NCBI GenBank assembly: GCA_018715855.1
Contig: DVKW01000039.1
Span: 1 to 13,056 of the forward strand
DNA: 13,056 bases
Origin: Candidatus Galligastranaerophilus intestinigallinarum
Lineage (GTDB): Bacteria > Cyanobacteriota > Vampirovibrionia > Gastranaerophilales > Gastranaerophilaceae
Direction: 5' to 3'
How positions within the stretch are numbered: position 1 is the first letter of the stretch; the number at the start of each line of letters is the position of its first letter. The notes beneath the pieces were generated by a model. The model was given only the letters and a program-made list of their open reading frames with translations, was not told the DNA's origin and searched no databases. Shown piece after piece: positions 1 through 8,403 of the stretch. The position numbers and the translations under genes are program-made.

Positions 1-1
1 A

Positions 2-1546
2 ATCTTTTTATACCTTATTTTATACGGTATTTACCTTTTAACGATTAATTTAAAAGCTCTTATTTCAACAAATGCCTATATAAAGGAAAATTCACAAGAA
101 AAATTTAAAGGGGCGGAATTAAACAAAAATAAGCTCTGTGTAATTATTTTTGCAAATTCAAAATCAAGGCGCTTGGAACCTTTATTAAGTGCCTTAAACG
201 ACCAAACTTATGACAAAGAAAATTATTCTGTTCACTGCGTTTTTGCAAAAGATTCAAATTCCCTTTTATATACGCCGGATTGCATTGCAGGGGCGCAAAT
301 TCACTGCATAGAAAATGCCGAATTTTTCAAAAAAAATAAAGCTTTGAATTTATTTATAGAAAAAATTATCACAACTTCAAAATTTGATGCTTACGTTTTT
401 TTGGGCGCAGACAGATACGTTATGTCAGATTATTTGGAAAATGTTAATATTGCCCTAAATGAACAAAATTCTTCTGTTATAACAGGTAAAACAACGGTTG
501 TTCCCGAGTTTAAAAACCATCTTGTAAGAGCAAAAGTTTTAGAAGCAAAACAAGAATTTAAAAATAACACAACAAATATTGCAAGAAAAATGTTTGAGCT
601 TGCATCTGTTATAGATTCCGATAATTTGGTTGTAAGAGCGGATATTTTGGAAAAAACGGGAAGAATTTGCTTTGAAACAAGGGAAGATGAATTAAAATAT
701 TCCCTATTTTTGGCTTCAAACGGCATAAAACCCGTTTATTCGCCTTTTATTGAAACAATTGTTGAAGCGGAATATTACAACCCTATAACTGCGGGTTTTG
801 GCGTCAGGTTTGCATTATTCAGATATTATTCAAAACTTCTGTTTAAAAAACCTTGGTATTTTGTTGAATTTGTTTTATCAATGCTGCAGCCAAATGTTGC
901 CGTTACAATTGCGCTTTATTTAATTCTTTTGTATTCATCTTTTAATTTTATAAGTTCAATCGGAATTAAATATATTCTTCATTTGGGAATATTTTATATT
1001 TTGGTTTGGGCTTTAGGGTTTATTGCTTCAAAATTAAACCCCATAAAAGCTTTTCTTTTCCTCTTATATCCATTTTATTCATTTGCTTTTAATTTCAGAA
1101 AAATAACAAAAGATATTTCAAAACGTGCACTTTTAAAAACAATTGCGGAAGAAAAAAATGTTAAATCCGCAACAATGGATGCTTATGTTACGGACGGCAA
1201 AAAAAATGTTATGTGCAAAATGGATTTAATATCTGAAGATGGCATGAGAAGGGTTATTTTAAGGTTCAGAAAAAAAAGAGTTATTTCTGATGAATCTATA
1301 AGAATGTATGATGCCATTTCAAATATGTCTAAAAAAATTCATTCTCACGGGTTTGCATTAAAAATTTGCCAAAATTGCGTTCATTTTAATTCTGTTCAAG
1401 ACGTCACGGTTGACCTTTTAAGGGGAACTTGTTCCTGTCTTAAAAATGAAAACGGGGATGATTTTGAAACTTTAATTTGGAACAGGTGTGAAAATTTTAA
1501 ATTAAAACCGGAAGAAAACATAATGGAAACTTTAAACAATAATTAA
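2..1546 (+). CDS. GT2-like membrane glycosyltransferase with cysteine-rich C-terminal domain (5' partial)
   Basis: The frame stays open to the left edge, so the true start lies outside the window; a TTG at 173 is only an internal leucine codon. The first visible residues form a hydrophobic segment (about 2-65). A Rossmann-like strand typical of GT2 enzymes follows (about 134-160), then the sugar-nucleotide domain to about 780. It has a FLGAD motif (398-412) where GT2 enzymes usually show DxD, and an REDEL motif (680-694) resembling the acceptor/catalytic ED motif. The usual QxxRW motif is not seen after it. Two or three membrane segments lie at about 890-1096. A soluble tail (1100-1546) ends in cysteines arranged CxxC (1367-1378), CxC (1430-1438) and a final Cys (1487), which may bind a metal or be redox-active. 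It is probably an inner-membrane polysaccharide or lipid glycosyltransferase. The substrate is unknown and the altered motifs leave catalysis uncertain. The next gene starts 41 bases downstream. Confidence 0.62.
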   Translation: MFLYLILYGIYLLTINLKALISTNAYIKENSQEKFKGAELNKNKLCVIIFANSKSRRLEPLLSALNDQTYDKENYSVHCVFAKDSNSLLYTPDCIAGAQIHCIENAEFFKKNKALNLFIEKIITTSKFDAYVFLGADRYVMSDYLENVNIALNEQNSSVITGKTTVVPEFKNHLVRAKVLEAKQEFKNNTTNIARKMFELASVIDSDNLVVRADILEKTGRICFETREDELKYSLFLASNGIKPVYSPFIETIVEAEYYNPITAGFGVRFALFRYYSKLLFKKPWYFVEFVLSMLQPNVAVTIALYLILLYSSFNFISSIGIKYILHLGIFYILVWALGFIASKLNPIKAFLFLLYPFYSFAFNFRKITKDISKRALLKTIAEEKNVKSATMDAYVTDGKKNVMCKMDLISEDGMRRVILRFRKKRVISDESIRMYDAISNMSKKIHSHGFALKICQNCVHFNSVQDVTVDLLRGTCSCLKNENGDDFETLIWNRCENFKLKPEENIMETLNNN

Positions 1547-1587
1547 ATTGTGGCATTATTATTGTTTATATTATAGAATACATAATT

Positions 1588-3789
1588 ATGACAAGAAAAA
1601 TTAAAAGAGTTTCTATAAAAAGAAAAAATAACACAGGGTGTTTTTCATATTTTATTGTGGTGGCACTGTCTGCTTTTTTGGCTGTAATTGTGGCTTTTAA
1701 CCTGTATTTGGCAAGTTTAAAACCAATTGATAATTTTAGGGAAATTAAGCCAAACCCCGTTACTGCAATTTATTCTTCAGATGGTGAAAACATTAAAACC
1801 TTTACTGCTTATAAATTTGAAAAAGTTTCAATAGATGATATCCCCGATAATTTAAAAAATGCGGTTATTGCAACGGAAGATAAAAATTTCTACCACCATA
1901 GGGGCTTTGACACCTTAGGTTTGGTTCGTTCCGTTTTAACAAATATTCGTGCGGGAAAATTAAAACAAGGTGCAAGCACAATTACTCAACAATTGGCAAG
2001 AATTTTATTCTTATCAAACGAAAGAACGTTTGATAGAAAAATAAAAGAATTAATCATAGCGCACAGAATTGAAAAAACAATTTCAAAAGATGAAATTCTT
2101 GATATGTACCTAAATTCTGTTTATTTAGGCTCAGGCACATATGGCGTTTTATCTGCAAGCAAAACTTATTTTGATAAAAATTTAGATGAATTAACTTTAG
2201 CGGAAGCTGCCTTAATTGCAGGGCTTCCACAAGCGCCAAGCGTTTATTCGCCTTTTTCAAATCCTGATGCTGCAATAAAAAGAAGAAATCAGGTTTTAAA
2301 AAGAATGTATAAAACAGGCTACATCAATAAAAAGCAATATAAACAAGCGCTCGATGAACCTTTAAAATTAAATAAAAAGCCTCGAATTTATTCTTTTAAT
2401 AAAGCTCCCTATTTTATTGATTTCGTATTAAGGGAGCTAACAGACATCGGGTTCGATGAAACAGAAATCTCACAAGGCGGGTTGAAAATTTATACCACCC
2501 TAAACTATAAAGACCAAAAAGCGGCAGATAATGCAATTAATAATGGGTTATCAGGTGCCGGCTTAACGGCAGATAAAACCCAAATGGCTCTTTTTGCCTT
2601 CAGCCCCACAACGGGCAAAATTTTAGCATACGTTGGCGGCAAAAATTATGAAAAAAGCCAATATGATAGAATTGTAAATGCTATAAGGCCGCCGGGGTCA
2701 TCATTTAAACCTTTTGTTTATGCAGCAGCCTTGCAGCAAGGGTTTAGCGTGAATGACATTATGGAAGATAAGCCCGTTCAATTTAACAAGTGGGCGCCAA
2801 GAAACTATGGCGATAAATATAGAGGCAAAATGCCGCTTTGGAAAGCTTTAGCGCTATCTTCAAACGTTATTGCGGCAACTTTGATTGATAAAGTAGGCGT
2901 TGGCCCTGTTATTTCAATTGCAAGAGATTTGGGAATTACAACCCCCTTGCAGCCTGATTTAACAATTTCATTGGGTTCAAACGGCGTTAAACTTTATGAT
3001 ATGGTGGTTGCATACGGTGCTTTTGCAAACGGGGGCTTTAGAGTTCGCCCGTATGCGGTTGAAAGAGTTGAAAATTCACGTGGTGTTGTAATTTATGAAG
3101 CAATGCCCACAAAAGTGATAAAAGTTATAAGCTATGATACGGCTGCAGGCATGACTTATATGTTGAAAAAAGTCGTTGAACAAGGAACAGGCAGAGGCGC
3201 AGCTGTCGGCCGTGAAGTAGCAGGCAAAACGGGCACAACGGATGATTACCGTGACGCTTGGTTTATGGGCTATTCCCCTGATATTGTTGCAGGGGTTTGG
3301 CTTGGAAATGACGATAACTCAAAACTCCCCGGTATTACAGGCGGGGGCTTGCCTGCAAGAGCTTGGGGCAATTTTATGAAGGTTGCACTAACTGATTACC
3401 CTGAATCTGTTTTTGATTATCCTGATTTTACAAACAACGGTAAATCACAAAACAATGAAGTTATCTATGTTGATGAACAAAAACAAGAACAAACAAGAGA
3501 TGACTCCATCATAATAGATGATGAACCGATTGAAGGCTTTGAAAATGAAAATTCTGCAACCGATACAGGTGCTAACAATCAAACAAAACAGCCGATTGTA
3601 ATACCCCAAAAGGAACAGGTTATAAAACAGCCGCAATCCGTATTTAAAAATAAAACGGATAGTTTGCCTTCATCTGTAAGCAAAGAAGCAACCGAAGCCA
3701 AAAATAAAACAATTCGCCCCGTTATGCAGTTTAAACAAAATTTAAGCCCGCAAAACAATAATTCTGCGCCTTTGCCTGGGGTAAATTAA
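1588..3789 (+). CDS. mrcA: Class A penicillin-binding protein (PBP1A family), bifunctional peptidoglycan synthase
   Basis: This protein polymerises lipid II into glycan strands (GT51) and cross-links stem peptides (transpeptidase) at the outer face of the cytoplasmic membrane. Its 733 residues start with a short basic cytoplasmic tail and one membrane anchor (about 20-42). The GT51 domain (about 60-240) carries the catalytic Glu in ATEDKNFY (E97) and the GASTITQQLAR motif. The transpeptidase domain has all three signature boxes: SSFK with nucleophile S371 and K374, SSN at 424-426, and KTGTT at 547-551. The last 115 or so residues are rich in Gln, Asn, Lys and Glu, look disordered and end in the periplasm. 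The ATG at 1588 has no clear Shine-Dalgarno, but it places the basic tail and anchor correctly. Function is secure at family level; the gene symbol follows PBP1A usage (ponA in other lineages). Confidence 0.95.
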   Translation: MTRKIKRVSIKRKNNTGCFSYFIVVALSAFLAVIVAFNLYLASLKPIDNFREIKPNPVTAIYSSDGENIKTFTAYKFEKVSIDDIPDNLKNAVIATEDKNFYHHRGFDTLGLVRSVLTNIRAGKLKQGASTITQQLARILFLSNERTFDRKIKELIIAHRIEKTISKDEILDMYLNSVYLGSGTYGVLSASKTYFDKNLDELTLAEAALIAGLPQAPSVYSPFSNPDAAIKRRNQVLKRMYKTGYINKKQYKQALDEPLKLNKKPRIYSFNKAPYFIDFVLRELTDIGFDETEISQGGLKIYTTLNYKDQKAADNAINNGLSGAGLTADKTQMALFAFSPTTGKILAYVGGKNYEKSQYDRIVNAIRPPGSSFKPFVYAAALQQGFSVNDIMEDKPVQFNKWAPRNYGDKYRGKMPLWKALALSSNVIAATLIDKVGVGPVISIARDLGITTPLQPDLTISLGSNGVKLYDMVVAYGAFANGGFRVRPYAVERVENSRGVVIYEAMPTKVIKVISYDTAAGMTYMLKKVVEQGTGRGAAVGREVAGKTGTTDDYRDAWFMGYSPDIVAGVWLGNDDNSKLPGITGGGLPARAWGNFMKVALTDYPESVFDYPDFTNNGKSQNNEVIYVDEQKQEQTRDDSIIIDDEPIEGFENENSATDTGANNQTKQPIVIPQKEQVIKQPQSVFKNKTDSLPSSVSKEATEAKNKTIRPVMQFKQNLSPQNNNSAPLPGVN

Positions 3790-3804
3790 GGAGAAAAACA
3801 ACAA

Positions 3805-5235
3805 ATGAAAACCAAAAGAAGAAGCAAAATCGTTGTTACAATAGGCCCTGCAACAGACAGCGAAGAAAAAATTAAAGAATTAATAAAGGCAGGCGCAAAT
3901 GTTTTCAGGTTCAATACATCCCATGGAAGTTCCGATTACCACAAAGAAAAAATAAGACTTGTTAAAAAAGTTGCAGATGAAATGAAAGTTTTTGTTGCAA
4001 CGCTTGTGGATTTGCAAGGGCCAAAAATCAGAATTGGTGTTTTAGATAATGAAATTCCCCTTGAAAAAGGCCAAGAAATTATTTTGGAACATTATTCGGG
4101 CGAAAAAAAAGAAAATATTATTCCCGTTGATTATAAAGGCATTGCAAATGACGTTGAAACAGGGGAAATCATTCTTGTTGATGACGGCAAAATTCAATTA
4201 AGAGTAAAAGAAATTAAAAATAACCAAGTAATAACAAATGTGGTTGTGCCAAACATTTTGAAATCAAGAAAAGGAATAAATATTCCGGGGTCTACCGCAA
4301 GTTTAAATGCAGTAACAGAACGAGATATAGATTTTATTAAACTTGCAGTTGATGAAGATGTCGATTTTTTGGCGCTTTCTTTTGTCAGAGAAAAAAATGA
4401 CATTTTAACAGCCAAAGAATATGTTAAAAAATTCAACGGTGATATTCCGATTGTTGCAAAATTAGAAAAGCCCCAATCAATAGAAAACCTTGATGAAATT
4501 GTTGAAGTGTCTGACGCTGTTATGGTTGCAAGGGGAGATTTAGGTATTGAATTATCTCCGGTTGAGGTTCCTGTTTGTCAGAAAAAAATTATTAAAACCT
4601 GTAATAAACATAAAAAAGCGGTTATTGTAGCCACTCAAATGCTTGAATCTATGATAGAAAACCCTATTCCAACCCGTGCGGAATCATCTGACGTTGCAAA
4701 TGCCATTTTTGACGGGGCAGACGCCGTTATGTTATCAGGGGAAACAAGCGTGGGTAAATATGCGGTTGAAGCTGTTAAAATGATGTCTGAAATTATTTTA
4801 GCGGCTGAAAATTCAGGGTTTTATGAATTTGATTATGATATAGAGCCTGCAGATGATACATCCACAATGACACGCCATGCGGTTGTATATGGCGCAGATA
4901 AAATGATTAAATTTGTGGGCGCAAAAGTAATTCTTTCTTTTTCTCATACGGGAAAATCAACAAGAATACTTTCAAAATTAAAACCAAAAGTGCCCATTGT
5001 TTTGATTTGCGATTTGAAAAAAACAGCAAGAAGAATGACTTTAAGCTGGGGCGTTTTTCCGTTTTATAAAAATTGGGATGAACCCATTACAAATGATATT
5101 CTATTAAAATTTGACGAATTTTTAATAAATGAAATTAAACTAAAAAAAGGCGATTATGTAATAATAATCGGTTCTCAGCCAAATTTAATTACAAGCAGAA
5201 CAAATTTTGTAAGAGTGCATAGAATCGGCGCTTAA
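3805..5235 (+). CDS. pyk: Pyruvate kinase
   Basis: This cytosolic glycolytic enzyme converts phosphoenolpyruvate and ADP to pyruvate and ATP. Its 476 residues match the usual bacterial length. The N-terminal barrel opens with KIVVTIGPA and RFNTSHG (R35, N37, S39, H40; the usual Phe between N and S is Thr). DLQGPKIR follows, and the lid domain B spans about 70-165. The active-site signature AKLEKPQSIEN contains K219 and E221, ARGDLGIE supplies metal ligand D245, and TQML (T277 on) is the usual substrate-proximal segment. The C-terminal domain (about 345-476) ends in the expected TNFVRVHRIG. An AAGGAG Shine-Dalgarno (3788-3793) overlaps the stop of the penicillin-binding protein gene, 11 bases before the ATG, which suggests cotranscription. 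No extra phosphotransferase-like C-terminal domain is present. Confidence 0.97.
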   Translation: MKTKRRSKIVVTIGPATDSEEKIKELIKAGANVFRFNTSHGSSDYHKEKIRLVKKVADEMKVFVATLVDLQGPKIRIGVLDNEIPLEKGQEIILEHYSGEKKENIIPVDYKGIANDVETGEIILVDDGKIQLRVKEIKNNQVITNVVVPNILKSRKGINIPGSTASLNAVTERDIDFIKLAVDEDVDFLALSFVREKNDILTAKEYVKKFNGDIPIVAKLEKPQSIENLDEIVEVSDAVMVARGDLGIELSPVEVPVCQKKIIKTCNKHKKAVIVATQMLESMIENPIPTRAESSDVANAIFDGADAVMLSGETSVGKYAVEAVKMMSEIILAAENSGFYEFDYDIEPADDTSTMTRHAVVYGADKMIKFVGAKVILSFSHTGKSTRILSKLKPKVPIVLICDLKKTARRMTLSWGVFPFYKNWDEPITNDILLKFDEFLINEIKLKKGDYVIIIGSQPNLITSRTNFVRVHRIGA

Positions 5236-5252
5236 AAAAGGGGGCTTAAAAA

Positions 5253-6521
5253 ATGAAAAATGAAACAAAATGTCTACATTCAGGTTATACTCCTGTTAAT
5301 GCGGGCCCAAGGGTAATGCCCATTTATCAAAGCACAACATTTCGCTACAATTCAACAGATGAAGTAGGCGCCGTTTTTAACGACCCTACAAAATCTCACA
5401 TCTACACAAGGTTTACAAACCCAACCGTTGATGTTGTTGAAAAGAAAATAGCAGACTTAGAAGGCGGCGTTGCTGCAATGTGCACAACATCAGGCCAAAT
5501 GGCATCTTTGATGTCCATTTTAAATTTGTGCAATTCAGGGGATAGTTTCATTTCATCATCTTCAATTTATGGCGGAACAGTAAACCTTTTTGCAGTTACC
5601 TTAAAAAAACTCGGCATTGAATGCATTTTTGTTGATGTTGATGCAACGGAAGAAGAAATTAATTCTAAAATTAAACCAAATACAAAGGCTGTTTTTGCAG
5701 AAACTTTAACAAACCCGTCTTTGCAAGTTTTAGATATTGAAAAATTTGCAAAAGTCGCACACAAAAATAAAATTCCGTTAATTGTAGATAACACATTCCC
5801 AACACCTATTTTATGCAGGCCTTTTGAATGGGGAGCTGATATTGTAATTCATTCAACATCAAAATATATGGACGGCCATGCCTTGCAGGTTGGCGGCGTT
5901 ATAGTAGATTCAGGCAAATTTGATTTCACAAACGGCAAATTCCCCGAATTTACAGAACCCGATGAATCATACCATGGCACAATTTATACAAGAGATTATT
6001 CTTTTGCACCTTATATTATAAAAGCAAGAATGCAACTTATGAGAGATTTTGGCGCATACCCGTCGGGCCATTCAGGCTTTTTATTGAATTTAGGCTTAGA
6101 AACTTTGGCTTTAAGAATGGAAAGATACTGTAAAAATGCAATGACGATGGCTGAATATTTTGTTTCAACGGGAATGTTTGAAGAAGTAAGATACCCGGGA
6201 TTAAAGGGCGATAAATATTATGATTTAGCTCAAAAATATTTGCCAAACGGTTCTTCGGGGGTAATTTCCCTAACCGTTAAAGGCGGTAAACAAGCTGCAG
6301 CAAAATTTATGGACGGGCTTAAAATGGCATCCAATGAAGTTCACGTTGCAGATATAAGAACTTGTGTTTTACACCCTGCAACAGCAACGCACAGGCAATT
6401 AACAGATGAACAATTAATAGCTTGCGGCATTAACCCCGGGTTAGTCAGGTTCTCTGTTGGCTTAGAAAATGTTGAAGATATAATTAATGATGTTGATAAC
6501 AGCTTGAAAAATTTAAGATAG
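5253..6521 (+). CDS. metY: O-acetylhomoserine sulfhydrylase (PLP-dependent Cys/Met metabolism enzyme)
   Basis: This is a pyridoxal-phosphate enzyme of the Cys/Met metabolism family. It most likely makes homocysteine from O-acetyl-homoserine and sulfide in methionine synthesis. The 422-residue length suits MetY. Visible family motifs are RFTNPTVD near the N terminus, the SGQMA cofactor-phosphate loop, YGGT, DNTFPTPILCRP, and the Schiff-base lysine K204 in HSTSKYMDGHA. After it come GGVIVDSGKFDF and PDESYHG, the MetY-type insert absent from short cystathionine gamma-synthases. Methionine gamma-lyase and cystathionine gamma-lyase are relatives with the same fold, so exact activity is inferred from length and the PDESYHG segment. 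A strong AAGGGGG Shine-Dalgarno (5238-5244) lies 8 bases before the ATG. The 17-base gap to pyruvate kinase suggests one transcript. Confidence 0.85.
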   Translation: MKNETKCLHSGYTPVNAGPRVMPIYQSTTFRYNSTDEVGAVFNDPTKSHIYTRFTNPTVDVVEKKIADLEGGVAAMCTTSGQMASLMSILNLCNSGDSFISSSSIYGGTVNLFAVTLKKLGIECIFVDVDATEEEINSKIKPNTKAVFAETLTNPSLQVLDIEKFAKVAHKNKIPLIVDNTFPTPILCRPFEWGADIVIHSTSKYMDGHALQVGGVIVDSGKFDFTNGKFPEFTEPDESYHGTIYTRDYSFAPYIIKARMQLMRDFGAYPSGHSGFLLNLGLETLALRMERYCKNAMTMAEYFVSTGMFEEVRYPGLKGDKYYDLAQKYLPNGSSGVISLTVKGGKQAAAKFMDGLKMASNEVHVADIRTCVLHPATATHRQLTDEQLIACGINPGLVRFSVGLENVEDIINDVDNSLKNLR

Positions 6522-6531
6522 AGGTATTAAG

Positions 6532-7071
6532 ATGTTAAGAAATGTTCTTATTATTTCAACAAGCCCTAATAAAGGGGGAAGTTCCGCCAAAATTGCAAAA
6601 GAATTTGCAAGAGGTGTGACTGATGCAGGCAATAATGTAGAAGTGGTTACTTTAAGAGATAAAGAAATTAATTTCTGCAAAGGCTGCCTTGCTTGCCAAA
6701 AAACCCAAAAATGCGTAATAAGAGATGATGCCAACGAAATTGTTGAAAAAATGAAATTTTCAGATGTTATAGTTTGGGTAACACCCGTTTATTACTACAA
6801 TATGTCAGGCCAAATGAAAACCATGATAGACAGGTCTAACCCCCTTTATACATCAGATTATTTATTTAAAGATATTTATTTAATTGTAACTGCGGCAGAT
6901 TCAAATATAAATGCGGCAGATGGCACAATAAACGGGCTTATGGGCTGGATAAGCTGTTATGAAAAGGCTGAATTAAAAGGCGTGGTTAAGGGCTTGGGCA
7001 TAGAAAGGCCAAGCGATATTGAAGGCCATAAAGCCTTAATTGAAGCTTACGAAATGGGAAAAAACGTTTAA
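6532..7071 (+). CDS. Flavodoxin-fold NAD(P)H-dependent FMN reductase / iron-sulfur flavoprotein-like
   Basis: This 179-residue cytosolic protein has the NADPH-dependent FMN reductase fold. The first strand VLIISTSP and the loop NKGGSSAKIAKEF (about 5-25) form the FMN phosphate site, and VTPVYYYNMSGQMKTMIDRS (about 84-103) is the flavin ring segment of this family. Between them sit C49, C52, C55 and C61, spaced CX2CX2CX5C. That matches the compact cysteine motif which binds a [4Fe-4S] cluster in archaeal iron-sulfur flavoproteins, but many bacterial relatives keep some of these cysteines without proof of a cluster. It probably moves electrons between NAD(P)H or ferredoxin and an unknown acceptor. 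A GAGG Shine-Dalgarno (6521-6524) overlaps the metY stop and the gap is 10 bases, so it is the last gene of the rightward operon. The substrate cannot be read from sequence. Confidence 0.85.
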   Translation: MLRNVLIISTSPNKGGSSAKIAKEFARGVTDAGNNVEVVTLRDKEINFCKGCLACQKTQKCVIRDDANEIVEKMKFSDVIVWVTPVYYYNMSGQMKTMIDRSNPLYTSDYLFKDIYLIVTAADSNINAADGTINGLMGWISCYEKAELKGVVKGLGIERPSDIEGHKALIEAYEMGKNV

Positions 7072-7073
7072 AT

Positions 7074-7094
7074 AAGGGGCTAAATTAGCCCCTT
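7074..7094. terminator. Bidirectional intrinsic terminator between converging operons
   Basis: A perfect inverted repeat (AAGGGGCTA at 7074-7082, TAGCCCCTT at 7086-7094) has a 3-base loop and a GC-rich core of five pairs. T-rich DNA follows on the right (7093-7108) and, read leftward, a weaker T-rich run follows as well. It begins 3 bases after the flavoprotein stop and lies 6 bases beyond the stop of the opposing gene, so both operons can end here. The stem is the strongest hairpin I noticed in the window. Confidence 0.88.
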
Positions 7095-7099
7095 TAATT

Positions 7100-7444
7100 T
7101 TATTTATTGTTAATTGCCTTATCAAGCGCAATTTCAAGAGTTTTTATTTTATTTTCCAAAACTTTTATTTTTTCTTCCGCATCATCTGCGCCAATATTTG
7201 TTTTATCGTATTGTTTTTTTAATTTTGAATATCTTGAGGCAGTTTCAAAAAATGAACTTAACATTAATAAAACCCCTGCTAAAATGCCCAAGGCATAAGT
7301 TAAAAGGCAAATTATAAGGAATGAAAGTTTAAGAGAAATGTCTGTATACATTATTTGAATGTTAATTGCAGTATCATTGTATTGGCCTGTCATTAAAACA
7401 AAAACGGTAATTAAAACCGCTAAAATAACGCAAATTGTACCCAT
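7100..7444 (-). CDS. Small LapA/DUF1049-like membrane protein with C-terminal coiled coil
   Basis: This 114-residue protein has two membrane helices (about 2-19 and 39-63) separated by a short loop with an NDTAINIQ segment. A charged, heptad-like region (about 68-112) follows and is likely a cytoplasmic coiled coil. This is the layout of LapA/DUF1049 proteins, which in enterobacteria help regulate lipopolysaccharide assembly. The match here rests on architecture and size, not a diagnostic motif, so the function is tentative. The ATG shares one base with the stop of the upstream pseudouridine synthase (TAATG), and an AAGGAG Shine-Dalgarno lies about 9 bases before it, so translation is probably coupled. 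It is the last gene of the leftward operon. Confidence 0.7.
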   Translation of the reverse strand: MGTICVILAVLITVFVLMTGQYNDTAINIQIMYTDISLKLSFLIICLLTYALGILAGVLLMLSSFFETASRYSKLKKQYDKTNIGADDAEEKIKVLENKIKTLEIALDKAINNK

Positions 7445-8403
7445 TAGCTTATACTCCTTAATAAATTCAATGTTTTAATTAAATCGGGATGATAGTTTTT
7501 TTCATCCAATATAAATTCCATTATCTCACCCCTTTTTGGATGTGTAAAGGACAAATAATATGACATTAAAACTTGCCCTTGTGTTTTCAGATTTTTGAAA
7601 ATGCCCCCTTGAAAGCCTTTAGCGCCATAAAGGTCATCTCCTATAATAGGGTGATTAATTGAAGACAGGTGGCACCTTATTTGGTGCGTTCTTCCTGTTT
7701 CAAGTTGCAATTCTAAAAAAGTGGCTAAATTAAACCTTTCTATAACTTTATAGTGGGTGATTGCCCTTTGCCCATTTTCTGCCACATTCATTTTAACGGT
7801 TTTATTCAAATAATGAACCAAGGGTTTATCAATTGTTCCAAAATCATTTTCAATGTTGCCATAACAAACGGCCAAATATTTTCTTATTGTTTTTTTATCT
7901 TGAATATCTTTTTGAAGTTTAATATGGGCTTCGTTGTTTTTTGCAACAAGCATTAAACCTGATGTATCTTTATCAAGCCTATGCACTATTCCCTGCCTTA
8001 CAGCCCCCCCTATATCAGATAATTTTTTATTATGAAATAAAAGTGCAGAAACCAAACTGTCTTCTTCCATTTTGCTTGTCGGGTGCACAATAAGCCCTTT
8101 TTGCTTGTTTAAAACAATTAAATCTTCATCTTCAAAAATAATATCAAGGGGAATATTTTTCGGTTTTATTATTATTTCTTTTTTTTCTTTTATTTCAAAA
8201 TCAACAATATCGTTTAATTTCAATTTATATGAAGGCTTTTGAGGTTTTGAATTAACTTTTATAAAACCATCTGATATATTTTTTTGAACAATATTTCTTG
8301 TTAAATCATCACCTGTTTGAATTTTATATTCATCAAAAAAAGCTTCTGTTATAAAGCTATCAAGCCTTTTATTTATATCGTTTTGTTCAATTTTTATTTG
8401 CAA
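7444..8403 (-). CDS. rluD: RluD/RluA-family 23S rRNA pseudouridine synthase, TTG start
   Basis: This enzyme isomerises uridine to pseudouridine in structured RNA, most likely large-subunit rRNA. Its 319 residues contain an N-terminal S4 RNA-binding domain (about 9-70, with NKRLDSFI and GFIKVNSKP). The catalytic domain follows, with the family signature HRLDKDTSGL at 141-150; D144 is the catalytic aspartate. Downstream, RTHQIRCHL and HPIIGDDLYG match the later conserved blocks. No ATG or GTG lies in frame near the S4 domain, and the TTG at 8403 follows an AAGGGTG Shine-Dalgarno by a few bases, so TTG is the chosen start. It overlaps lspA by 10 bases. An lspA-rluD order is also found in Firmicutes such as Bacillus. 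Whether the target is the RluD site or another RluA-family site cannot be told from sequence. Confidence 0.92.
   Translation of the reverse strand: MQIKIEQNDINKRLDSFITEAFFDEYKIQTGDDLTRNIVQKNISDGFIKVNSKPQKPSYKLKLNDIVDFEIKEKKEIIIKPKNIPLDIIFEDEDLIVLNKQKGLIVHPTSKMEEDSLVSALLFHNKKLSDIGGAVRQGIVHRLDKDTSGLMLVAKNNEAHIKLQKDIQDKKTIRKYLAVCYGNIENDFGTIDKPLVHYLNKTVKMNVAENGQRAITHYKVIERFNLATFLELQLETGRTHQIRCHLSSINHPIIGDDLYGAKGFQGGIFKNLKTQGQVLMSYYLSFTHPKRGEIMEFILDEKNYHPDLIKTLNLLRSIS

Noticed and set aside
173..175. TTG as the start codon of the first gene
   Set aside because: The same frame is open back to base 2 and encodes a hydrophobic segment and the first GT2 strand upstream, so this TTG is internal.
430..726. 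Open frames on the opposite strand of real genes, for example 430-726, 4194-4436 and 6513-6734
   Set aside because: They lie fully or almost fully antisense to genes with clear domain motifs, show no family motifs of their own, and are low-complexity translations of AT-rich DNA.
1548..1577. A promoter between the glycosyltransferase and the penicillin-binding protein (TTGTGG, TATAGA)
   Set aside because: Only 3 of 6 and 4 of 6 consensus bases match with an 18-base spacer, which is expected by chance in such AT-rich DNA.
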